64,000 nt of DNA from Methylomonas sp. MK1 (lineage in GTDB: Bacteria > Pseudomonadota > Gammaproteobacteria > Methylococcales > Methylomonadaceae). The stretch is taken from assembly GCF_000365425.1 (NCBI RefSeq), contig NZ_AQOV01000002.1, forward strand, positions 1,178,001 to 1,242,000. The letters run 5' to 3'. Shown piece after piece: positions 27,491-36,607 of the stretch. Positions within the stretch are counted from its first letter, which is position 1. Each line of letters begins with the position of its first letter. The notes under the pieces were generated by a model. The model did not search any database, was not told the DNA's origin, and saw nothing but the letters and a program-made list of their open reading frames with translations. Made by a program: the position numbers and the translations under genes.

Positions 27491-28429
27491 ATGAATAAAC
27501 TGAAATGTGCCGTGATAGGTGCCGGATATTTAGGAAAATTTCATGCGGAAAAATACGCATCGTTAAAGGATTGCGAATTGGTGGCGGTGGTTGACATCAA
27601 TGCCGAGGCGGCGCAACAAGTCGCCGAAAAAACCGGCTCTCAAGCTCTAACGGATTACCATGAATTGCTCGGCAAAGTCGATGCGGTTAGTGTTGTGGTG
27701 CCCACCAGCTATCATCACAGCGTATCCAAAGACTTTCTGAACGCCGGCACGCACGTCTTGGTAGAAAAGCCGATCACCGTTACGGTTGAAGAAGCCGATG
27801 AGCTGATCGCGATTGCCAAGGAAAAAAACGTCATTCTCCAGGTCGGGCATTTGGAGCGATTCAATCCGGCCGTGCGCGGTTTGGAGAAAATGGAAGATAA
27901 GCCTCTGTTCATCGAGTCGCATCGCTTGTCGCCGTTCAATCCGCGCGCCAACGACGTTAGCGTGGTGCTGGATTTGATGATTCACGATATCGACATCATC
28001 ATGGCCCTGGTCGATTCGGAAGTGGAAAAAATCGATGCCAGCGGCACGGCGGTGCTGACCCAAGGCACCGACATCGCCAATGCCCGCATCACCTTTAAAA
28101 ACGGTTGTGTGGCGAATGTCACCGCCAGCCGGATCAGTATGAAAATGGAACGCAAGATGCGCATGTTCCGCCCTTGTTCCTATATTTCCGTGGACTTTCA
28201 GAACCGGGTTTTGATTAAACACAGAACCGGCGAGAAGGAAATGTTTCCCGGCATTCCGGAAATCGTTACCGAGGAATCGGTATTTGAAAGCGGCGACGCC
28301 TTACTCGATGAAATTAAACATTTTGTCAATTGCATCAAGACCGGCGAGAATCCGCTGGTTCCCGGCGAAGCGGGCCGTAAAGCCCTGGCTACCGCGATAG
28401 AAATCACTAAATTCTTAATCCATCGATAA
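27491..28429 (+). CDS. gnnA: Gfo/Idh/MocA oxidoreductase, probable UDP-GlcNAc 3-dehydrogenase
   Basis: A 312-residue NAD-dependent dehydrogenase. Start is ATG 27491 (MNKLKCAVIGAGYLGKFHA), with the GAGYLG dinucleotide motif at the N-terminus and EKPITVTVEEADELI; the catalytic HDIDII segment matches the Gfo/Idh/MocA family. The gnnA call rests on order: in Acidithiobacillus ferrooxidans GnnA and GnnB, beside lpxB, oxidise and then transaminate UDP-GlcNAc at C3, giving a 2,3-diamino lipid A sugar. The same order is seen here. Substrate is inferred. Confidence 0.8.
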   Translation: MNKLKCAVIGAGYLGKFHAEKYASLKDCELVAVVDINAEAAQQVAEKTGSQALTDYHELLGKVDAVSVVVPTSYHHSVSKDFLNAGTHVLVEKPITVTVEEADELIAIAKEKNVILQVGHLERFNPAVRGLEKMEDKPLFIESHRLSPFNPRANDVSVVLDLMIHDIDIIMALVDSEVEKIDASGTAVLTQGTDIANARITFKNGCVANVTASRISMKMERKMRMFRPCSYISVDFQNRVLIKHRTGEKEMFPGIPEIVTEESVFESGDALLDEIKHFVNCIKTGENPLVPGEAGRKALATAIEITKFLIHR

Positions 28430-28443
28430 AAAGGGCTGACACT

Positions 28444-29541
28444 ATGATCCCCATGGTCAATCTGCAAGCGCAGTATGCGGAAATTCAAGATGAAATCGTC
28501 GGCGGTTTCAGCGAAACCCTTAATAACTGCGCGTTTATCCTGGGGCCGAATGTACAGGCTTTTGAGAAAGAAGCCGCTGCCTATCTGGGTGTTAAACATG
28601 CCATCGGCTGCGCCTCGGGTACCGATGCTTTGCATTTAGCCTTATTGGCGGAAGGCATAGGCGCCGGCGACGAAGTCATTACCAGCGCATTTACCTTTAT
28701 CGCCACCGCCGAAGCAATCAAATATGTCGGCGCCAAACCGGTGTTTGTCGACATCGATCCGGGTACGTTCAATATCACCCCGGCCAATATCGAAAAAGCC
28801 ATTACGGCCAAAACTAAGGCCGTGATGCCGGTGCATTTATTCGGCCAGCCCGTCGATTTGCCGGCCATCAAAGCTATTTGCGACAAACATGGCTTGAAAC
28901 TGATTGAAGACTGCGCGCAATCCTTCGGCGCTACCGTCTACAACAAGCAAACCGGCAGTTTCGGCAACGCGGCCGGTTTTAGTTTCTTTCCCAGTAAAAA
29001 CCTGGGCTGTTTCGGCGACGGCGGTTTGGTGACCACCGATTCCGACGCGACCGCCGCCAAGATCAAGCAATACCGCAATCACGGCTCCGACGTGCGCTAT
29101 TACCATGATGTCATAGGCTACAACAGCCGGCTGGACGAGCTACAGGCTGTGGTATTGCGCGCCAAATTAAAACGCATCGACCGCTACAACGCCGCTCGCC
29201 GCCATGCCGCGCATTTGTATTCGGAACTAATGGCCGATTTGCCGCTGACTACGCCATATGAAGACGGCATTGGCGTGCATGTCTATCATCAATACACTTT
29301 GTTGTCCGACCGCCGCGACGAGGTGATGAAAGCCTTGCAAGAGCAGAAGATTGGCTGTGCCGTCTACTATCCGGTACCGCTGCATCAACAAAATGTCTTT
29401 AAGGAGGAATGTGCCGGCTTGGCTTTGCCGGTCACTGAGTCGGTAGCCGCGCGCTGTTTTTCTTTGCCGATTTGTTCCAATCTGAGCGACGATACCGTCA
29501 AGCAAATTGTCGGTGTGATACGCGGCGTTTTCCAAGCGTAA
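28444..29541 (+). CDS. gnnB: DegT/DnrJ/EryC1 aminotransferase, probable GnnB
   Basis: A 365-residue PLP-dependent sugar aminotransferase. Evidence: CASGTDALHLALLAEGIGAGDEVI (PLP phosphate site), EDCAQSFGATV, the Schiff-base Lys in FSFFPSKNLGCFGDGG, and the tail YNSRLDELQAVVLRAKLKR. Together with the upstream Gfo/Idh gene (14-base gap) and lpxB downstream this would make UDP-GlcNAc3N from the 3-keto sugar, with glutamate as amino donor. Other DegT substrates are possible, for example for O-antigen sugars, but no glycosyltransferase is nearby. Confidence 0.85.
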   Translation: MIPMVNLQAQYAEIQDEIVGGFSETLNNCAFILGPNVQAFEKEAAAYLGVKHAIGCASGTDALHLALLAEGIGAGDEVITSAFTFIATAEAIKYVGAKPVFVDIDPGTFNITPANIEKAITAKTKAVMPVHLFGQPVDLPAIKAICDKHGLKLIEDCAQSFGATVYNKQTGSFGNAAGFSFFPSKNLGCFGDGGLVTTDSDATAAKIKQYRNHGSDVRYYHDVIGYNSRLDELQAVVLRAKLKRIDRYNAARRHAAHLYSELMADLPLTTPYEDGIGVHVYHQYTLLSDRRDEVMKALQEQKIGCAVYYPVPLHQQNVFKEECAGLALPVTESVAARCFSLPICSNLSDDTVKQIVGVIRGVFQA

Positions 29542-29563
29542 ATTCCCAAACGCATTTATGTAG

Positions 29564-29590
29564 GGTGGGCTGCGCAACACGCAGCCCACC
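29564..29590. repeat. 11-bp perfect hairpin between gnnB and lpxB
   Basis: Arms GGTGGGCTGCG (29564-29574) and CGCAGCCCACC (29580-29590) with the 5-base loop CAACA. It lies in the 61-base gap between gnnB and lpxB and has no T-run, so it is likely a dispersed REP-like element that could modulate read-through. Confidence 0.6.
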
Positions 29591-29602
29591 AACCATTCTC
29601 AA

Positions 29603-30772
29603 ATGACCAATCAATCTGCTTACACGGTGTTGTTTAGCGCCGGTGAATCCTCCGGCGACCAACACGCCGCCAATATGTTTCTGGAGCTGAAACAGCGTTG
29701 TCCGGCGCTTCGCGGCCTTGGTATGGGCGGCAGCAAAATGCGTCAGGCCGGTATCGACGTACGTTACGATTCGGCGGGGATTGGCGTGATTGGTCTGGTG
29801 GAAATTCTGAAGCACTACGGCGAGATCCGCCGCGCATTGAATTTACTGAAACACATCATTGCCACCGAAAAGCCGGATTTACTGGTGTGCGTCGATTACA
29901 AAGAGTTCAACCTGAAGCTGGCGCGCTTTGCGAAAAGCCAAGGCGTGAAAGTGCTGTTTTACGTCAGCCCGCAAGTTTGGGCGTGGCGGCCGGGCAGGGT
30001 AGTGACTTACGGCAAGGCCATCGACATGATGGCGGTGATCTTTCCATTCGAAACTCAATATTACGAAGCCGAAAACGTACCGGTCCGTTATGTGGGCCAT
30101 CCTTCCGTCGATAAAGTCCATCCGCAACGCAGTCGATCAGAAGATTTCGAGTTGTTTGGCCTGGATCCCAATCGGCCTGTCGTCGGCATACTACCGGGCA
30201 GCCGCGGCAACGAAATCAAGCGCATCTTGCCGGTGATGCTGGCTGCGACGGCAATATTGTCGGCACAGCGGCCGGAGTTGCAGTTTGTCTTGCCGCAAGC
30301 CGATTCGATCAGCGATGCGGAGTTGGCTGAACATCTGGGAAACACTTCGCTACCGGTTAAGGTGATCAAACATCAGCCCTATGATGTCATCCAATGTTGT
30401 GAGGCGGTGATGACCACCTCCGGCACCGCCTCGTTGGAAATTGCCTTACTCGGCGTGCCGATGGTCATCGTATACCGGCTGGCTGCCTTCAGTTATTGGC
30501 TGGGCAAACGCTTGGTGAAAATTCCGTTTATCGGGCTGCCGAATATCATCGCCGGCAAGGCCATCGTCAAGGAATTGATCCAAGAACAACTGACCGCAGA
30601 GAATCTGGCGGCGGAGATTCTGAAACTGTTGGGCGACGGGGATTATCGCCAGCGCTGCATCTCGGAATTGCAGGCCGTCAAACACCAGCTTGGCGATGGT
30701 GGCGGCTCAAAAAATATGGCTGAACTGGCTTTGGCGATGTTGGGTGGGCAAATAGCCGCCCAGGACCGGTAA
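29603..30772 (+). CDS. lpxB: Lipid-A-disaccharide synthase
   Basis: LpxB joins UDP-diacyl-GlcN and lipid X in the cytoplasm at the inner membrane, making the lipid A disaccharide. The 389-residue protein starts LFSAGESSGDQHAANMFLEL, then GLGMGGSKM, ISPQ-like YVSPQVWAWRPGR, and the C-terminal GT-B motifs (PGSRGNEI, TTSGTASLEIALLGVP). Length and motifs are standard. If the upstream gnnA and gnnB supply a 3-amino sugar, this enzyme must accept an N-linked 3-acyl substrate. It is followed by a hairpin terminator. Confidence 0.96.
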   Translation: MTNQSAYTVLFSAGESSGDQHAANMFLELKQRCPALRGLGMGGSKMRQAGIDVRYDSAGIGVIGLVEILKHYGEIRRALNLLKHIIATEKPDLLVCVDYKEFNLKLARFAKSQGVKVLFYVSPQVWAWRPGRVVTYGKAIDMMAVIFPFETQYYEAENVPVRYVGHPSVDKVHPQRSRSEDFELFGLDPNRPVVGILPGSRGNEIKRILPVMLAATAILSAQRPELQFVLPQADSISDAELAEHLGNTSLPVKVIKHQPYDVIQCCEAVMTTSGTASLEIALLGVPMVIVYRLAAFSYWLGKRLVKIPFIGLPNIIAGKAIVKELIQEQLTAENLAAEILKLLGDGDYRQRCISELQAVKHQLGDGGGSKNMAELALAMLGGQIAAQDR

Positions 30773-30776
30773 AACA

Positions 30777-30810
30777 TCCGGGCTGCTCTGCTGGCAAGCA
30801 GCCGGGTTTT
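30777..30810 (+). terminator. Intrinsic terminator after lpxB
   Basis: Stem GGCTGCT (30781-30787) with AGCAGCC (30797-30803), extendable by one mismatched base pair, is followed by GGGTTTT. It lies just after the lpxB stop at 30772. Confidence 0.65.
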
Positions 30811-30828
30811 GAAGATTAACAGAACTTA

Positions 30829-32236
<1,408 letters not shown>

Positions 32237-33337
32237 ATGTTGGATACTAAAAGCAAAACCATTTTGGTAGTCGATGATTCTCCGGAAAATCTCACCGTCA
32301 TCAGCGAATTACTGCAACCGCAATACCGCGTGCGTGTCGCTACCTCCGGGCAACGAGCGTTGCAGATGGTCGCCAACCCGCCTTACCCCGATTTGATTCT
32401 GCTTGACGTGATGATGCCGGGCATGGACGGTTACCAAGTATTCGAGCATCTGCGCGCCGATCCCATTACGCGTACGATTCCGGTGATATTCGTCACAGCG
32501 ATGGACAGTATGGAGTCCGAGTTGCATGGATTGGATGTCGGCGCGGTTGATTACATCACCAAACCCGTTCTGCCGCCCATCGTTTTAGCGCGCATCCGCA
32601 CCCAGCTGGAGTTAAAGCAGGCCAGAGATTGGCTGCGCGACGAAAACACCTACCTGGAAATGGAAATAGCTAAAAGGATGAGCGAAAACGAGCTGATTCA
32701 AAAAGTCAGCATTCGCGCCTTAGCGCATCTGGCGGAAATTCGCGATCCGGAAACCGGCAACCACATCCTGCGCACCCAAGGCTACGTTCAACATTTGGCC
32801 CTGGCCTTGCAGAGCCATCCGCGCTTTTTCGCGACATTGACCGATCATTACATCGAATTGCTGACGCGCTCCGCGCCCTTACATGATATTGGCAAAGTCG
32901 GCATACCGGACGCAATCCTGCAAAAACCTGGCAAATTAACCGGCGAGGAATGGGCGGTGATGAAGACCCACGCCAAATTGGGCAGCGACGCGATAGAAAT
33001 GGCGGAACGTGATGCCACGCGCTCGGTGGAGTTTTTGATTTTGGCTAAGGAAATTGCACATTGGCACCATGAAAAGTGGGACGGTAGCGGCTATCCGGAG
33101 GCGTTGGCCGGCGATGCCATTCCGGTTTCCGCGAGGATTATGGCGCTGGCCGATGTATTCGACGCCTTGATTTCCCGGCGTGTTTACAAAGAGCCCATGG
33201 CTTTCGCTGAAGTCAAGACTATTATTGCTGAAGGACGTGGTCGCCACTTTGATCCGGATATGGCCGATGCCTTTTTAGCCGATTTCGATGCCTTCTGTGA
33301 TATTGCCCAACGCCATCTCGATTCCATCGCGGAGTAA
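32237..33337 (+). CDS. Response regulator with HD-GYP c-di-GMP phosphodiesterase domain (RpfG-like)
   Basis: A 366-residue protein with an N-terminal receiver (VDDSPENLTVISELL; phospho-Asp in LILLDVMMPGMDGY) and a C-terminal HD-GYP domain (about 160-366; HDIGKVGIPDAILQKPG, HHEKWDGSGYPEALAGD). HD-GYP proteins of this form hydrolyse c-di-GMP to pGpG or GMP at a metal site. All visible HD residues are retained, so it is probably active. It opens the row of five signalling genes; the next starts seven bases after it. Confidence 0.94.
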   Translation: MLDTKSKTILVVDDSPENLTVISELLQPQYRVRVATSGQRALQMVANPPYPDLILLDVMMPGMDGYQVFEHLRADPITRTIPVIFVTAMDSMESELHGLDVGAVDYITKPVLPPIVLARIRTQLELKQARDWLRDENTYLEMEIAKRMSENELIQKVSIRALAHLAEIRDPETGNHILRTQGYVQHLALALQSHPRFFATLTDHYIELLTRSAPLHDIGKVGIPDAILQKPGKLTGEEWAVMKTHAKLGSDAIEMAERDATRSVEFLILAKEIAHWHHEKWDGSGYPEALAGDAIPVSARIMALADVFDALISRRVYKEPMAFAEVKTIIAEGRGRHFDPDMADAFLADFDAFCDIAQRHLDSIAE

Positions 33338-33344
33338 ATGATTT

Positions 33345-34265
33345 ATGACCCAAAACGCTCGCATATTGTTGGTTGAAGACGAGGAAATTATCGCCATCAT
33401 TATTCGGGATTTATTGGTCGCCGAAGGTTTTCTGGTGACGGTCTGCGCCAATGGCTGCATTGCCTGGGAAACCTTACAGCACGACCGGACCGGCTACGAT
33501 TTGGTGCTGTTGGATAGGGGCTTGCCGGGGATGAACGGCATGGAACTGCTGCGATTGATCAAGGGTGACCGGGCCTTGGCTGCCATTCCGGTGATTATAC
33601 AGACCGCCCGCAGCGACAAGAAAAGCATCCAGGAAGGGCTTAGTCAGGGGGCTTATTACTATTTGACCAAACCGATTCAACCGGAAATATTGATCGCCGT
33701 GATCAATGCCGCACTGCAACAACGTCGTGAGTTGCAGGAGATGTCCGAAACAGTCAATCGCGCCGGACGTCCGTTGACGCTAGTCCATTCCGCCGTGTTT
33801 CGTTTTCGCGATCTCGATGAAGCAAAGATGTTGAGTCATTGTTTGGCCCAATCCTGCCCGGAGCCCGAGCGCGTAATCCAGGGTTTGCAGGAGTTGATGG
33901 TGAATGCGGTTGAACATGGTAACTTGGGCGTTTCCTATGCGGAAAAAGGCGAGCTGATGCTGGCGGGAGTCTGGCTGGAGGAAATTCAACGACGTTTGAC
34001 ACTCCCGGAATTTAGCCGACGCTTTGTATCCGTTCATTTCCAGCGTCTGCCGGATAAGCTGGTGTTTACCATTCAAGACCAGGGTGACGGTTTTGATTGG
34101 CAGGACTTCCTGGATTTTTCCCCGGAACGGGTGTTCGATTTGCATGGCCGCGGCATCGCGATGGCCAGATTGATGAGCTTTGATCGTCTGGAATATCAAG
34201 GTAACGGCAATACGGTAACGGCTGTGGTTAACGGCGTATCTTCTTTGTACGGCTTAGACAATTAA
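33345..34265 (+). CDS. Receiver-HATPase regulator, anti-sigma-kinase-like
   Basis: A 306-residue protein: an N-terminal receiver (ILLVEDEEII; LVLLDRGLPGMNGM; TKPIQPE) and a C-terminal ATP-binding domain with the N-box LQELMVNAVEHGNLG and G-box-like DQGDGFDWQDF and HGRGIAMARLM. There is no HisKA dimerisation domain, and the ATPase resembles RsbW/SpoIIAB anti-sigma kinases. It may therefore phosphorylate an anti-anti-sigma factor under receiver control; no such partner is in the window. It sits between HD-GYP and PAS genes. Confidence 0.85.
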   Translation: MTQNARILLVEDEEIIAIIIRDLLVAEGFLVTVCANGCIAWETLQHDRTGYDLVLLDRGLPGMNGMELLRLIKGDRALAAIPVIIQTARSDKKSIQEGLSQGAYYYLTKPIQPEILIAVINAALQQRRELQEMSETVNRAGRPLTLVHSAVFRFRDLDEAKMLSHCLAQSCPEPERVIQGLQELMVNAVEHGNLGVSYAEKGELMLAGVWLEEIQRRLTLPEFSRRFVSVHFQRLPDKLVFTIQDQGDGFDWQDFLDFSPERVFDLHGRGIAMARLMSFDRLEYQGNGNTVTAVVNGVSSLYGLDN

Positions 34266-34282
34266 TTCGACTTTGCAAGCCC

Positions 34283-36607
34283 ATGCTGTCGAATAACGAT
34301 CAGTCAAACTCAGCGCAGGTCAGCCGCAAAAGCGTCTTAGCCGTCGTGCTGGTATATGCCATTTTCGCCGCCAGCTGGATTTTGGTATCGGATCAATTGG
34401 TACACCACTTTTTCAAAGATCCGGACCAGCTGACGCTAGCCAGCATGCTGAAAGGCTGGGTTTATGTACTGGTGACGTCTTTATTGCTTTACGGTTTGAT
34501 GCGGCGCTGGTTTGGCCGAAGCCGCGAACCGCAAACAGTTCCCCCCGCTCCGCGAAGTCATTTGTTGTCGCTAGGCTTATTGATAGCCGTCATCCTGGCT
34601 TTGATGGCGGCGAGCGTGACTCTGACCATCGAGCAACACACCCAAGAAGAGTTCGGCAGGCTGCAGGCGGTCGCCGGCCTCAAGTCCAGGCAAATCAGCG
34701 ACTGGCTGAATGAACGGCGCGGCGACGCGGATTTTATCCAAACCAGCGAATTTATCATCGACCTGTATCAACGCTGGCAGATGGATGGCGATATGCAAAG
34801 CGCCGAACGCCTGCAAAACCGTTTGGAACAATTTCGCAAAAGCAGGGGAATCTCGGCCATCAGCCTGCTTAAACCTGAAGGCGAGCGTTTATGGCGTTCC
34901 GCGAAAGCCCCCGCCACGCTCTTGCCTGGGCAGCTAAAGGTTGCAGAGCTGTCGACAAAAACTCGGCAAATCCAATTAGTTAATCCTTACAAAGATGACG
35001 GCGGACGTGTCCTGCTGGATTTGGTTGTGCCGCTGACAGCCCAGCATCAGGTAGCGCCGCCGCTGATTGTTTTACATCTTGATCTTAGCGAGTGGCTGTT
35101 TCCGGTTCTGGAGAGTTGGCCGGTCGCTAGCGGTACCGGCGAAACCTTGTTGTTTCGGCGTGAGGGCGATGAAATTCTCTATCTGAATCCGCTGCGCTTT
35201 CGTCCGGACGCTGCGGCGTCGTTTCGGCTGCCAATCAACACTGCAAATTTATTGGCCGGCAAGGCGCTGCGCAGTCAGGCTAGCCTCGATAACATCCTGG
35301 AAGCCAAGGACTACCGCAATGTCTCCGTCATAGGCCTGGTACAGGCCATAAGCGGCACGGACTGGTTGTTACTGACCAAGCTGGATAAGGCCGAAATCTA
35401 TACCAAGGCCAGTAGCGAAGTAGTGTGGATCGTGTGCGTAGGTAGTTTGACCATTTTTATAGTCTGCGCCGGTTTTTATCTGTTGCGGCAGAGTCAGAGT
35501 CTGGCTTTGGCCACGGCGGTGCAGAAGGCGCAAGCGGAGCGTTTGCGGGCCCTCGATTTATTAGGCGCCATATCCGATTTGTCCGTGGACGCGATATACG
35601 CCAAGGATCTACAGGGTCGTTACATCCTGTTTAATACCGCCGCCGCCAATTTTGTCGGCAAGCCGGTAGAGGAAGTACTTGGTCAGGACGATAGCGCCAT
35701 ATTTCCACAGCAACAAGCCGAGCACTTAAAAGAGTTTGGCCGCCGGGTGATGGCGGAAAATATAACTCTGACGGAAGAAGAAGCCCTGGATACGCAATTC
35801 GGACAGCGGATTTTCCTGGCTACCAAAGGGCCACTGTGCGATGAACACGGTAAAGTAATAGGGATGTTCGGTATCTCACGGGACATTACCGAACGCAAGC
35901 GGGCCGAGCTTGAATTACGCGAGAGCGAGGCGCGCTTTCGCGGTTTGGTGGAACAGTCGTTGGCGGGCATTTATATTATTCAAGACGGGCGTTTCGTTTA
36001 CGTCAATCCGGGTTTTGCCGCGATCTTCGGCTATCAGCGGGCTGAGGATATTATCGACGGCAAAACAGTGGCTGATCTGGTCTGTCCGCAGGACAGGCAG
36101 ATGGTGTTGGAAAATTTGCGCCGACGCATTGATGGCGAGATCGAAGACATTAACTACCGCTTCGAAGGCTTACATCGCAACGGCCACTGCATTGACGTTG
36201 AAGTACATGGCCGCAGTTTCGATTACAAAAACCGGCCGGCGGTGATTGGTTTTATTCTTGATGTCAGCGCCCGTAAAGCCGCCGAAGACCAGCTCAATCT
36301 CCAAGCCGCGGAATTAAAGGCTCGTAATGATGAATTGGAGCGGTTTAATCGGGCCATGGTCGGCCGCGAGCTGGATATGGTTAATTTAAAGCAGCAGGTC
36401 AATCAGCTGGCTGCGGAGCTGGGCCGCCAGCCCCCTTATGCATTAGCGTTTCTATCAGCCCAACCTGAAAATACTGTTGGTCATGATTCTGCTGAAGCTC
36501 ACGCCGAATCTGGCTTGGACCCTCTCAAACCGAGCGCAATATCAGTAAACAATGGCGCCGGGTTGATTGGCGGCGATACATCGGCTGCGGAAGAAGACCA
36601 TTTATGA
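34283..36607 (+). CDS. Membrane PAS sensor protein without an output domain (1)
   Basis: A 774-residue protein. Three membrane spans come first (about 13-35, 53-75, 93-116), then a large periplasmic sensor region (about 120-370), a fourth span (about 375-398), two PAS domains (about 415-530 and 540-665; DAIYAKDLQGRYILFNT and GIYIIQDGRFVYVNPGF), and a coiled C-terminal tail with RFNRAMVGRELDMVNLKQQV. No kinase, cyclase or phosphodiesterase domain is visible. The ATGA overlap at 36604-36607 joins it to the next gene. It may relay signals by contact with the kinase two genes on. Confidence 0.83.
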   Translation: MLSNNDQSNSAQVSRKSVLAVVLVYAIFAASWILVSDQLVHHFFKDPDQLTLASMLKGWVYVLVTSLLLYGLMRRWFGRSREPQTVPPAPRSHLLSLGLLIAVILALMAASVTLTIEQHTQEEFGRLQAVAGLKSRQISDWLNERRGDADFIQTSEFIIDLYQRWQMDGDMQSAERLQNRLEQFRKSRGISAISLLKPEGERLWRSAKAPATLLPGQLKVAELSTKTRQIQLVNPYKDDGGRVLLDLVVPLTAQHQVAPPLIVLHLDLSEWLFPVLESWPVASGTGETLLFRREGDEILYLNPLRFRPDAAASFRLPINTANLLAGKALRSQASLDNILEAKDYRNVSVIGLVQAISGTDWLLLTKLDKAEIYTKASSEVVWIVCVGSLTIFIVCAGFYLLRQSQSLALATAVQKAQAERLRALDLLGAISDLSVDAIYAKDLQGRYILFNTAAANFVGKPVEEVLGQDDSAIFPQQQAEHLKEFGRRVMAENITLTEEEALDTQFGQRIFLATKGPLCDEHGKVIGMFGISRDITERKRAELELRESEARFRGLVEQSLAGIYIIQDGRFVYVNPGFAAIFGYQRAEDIIDGKTVADLVCPQDRQMVLENLRRRIDGEIEDINYRFEGLHRNGHCIDVEVHGRSFDYKNRPAVIGFILDVSARKAAEDQLNLQAAELKARNDELERFNRAMVGRELDMVNLKQQVNQLAAELGRQPPYALAFLSAQPENTVGHDSAEAHAESGLDPLKPSAISVNNGAGLIGGDTSAAEEDHL

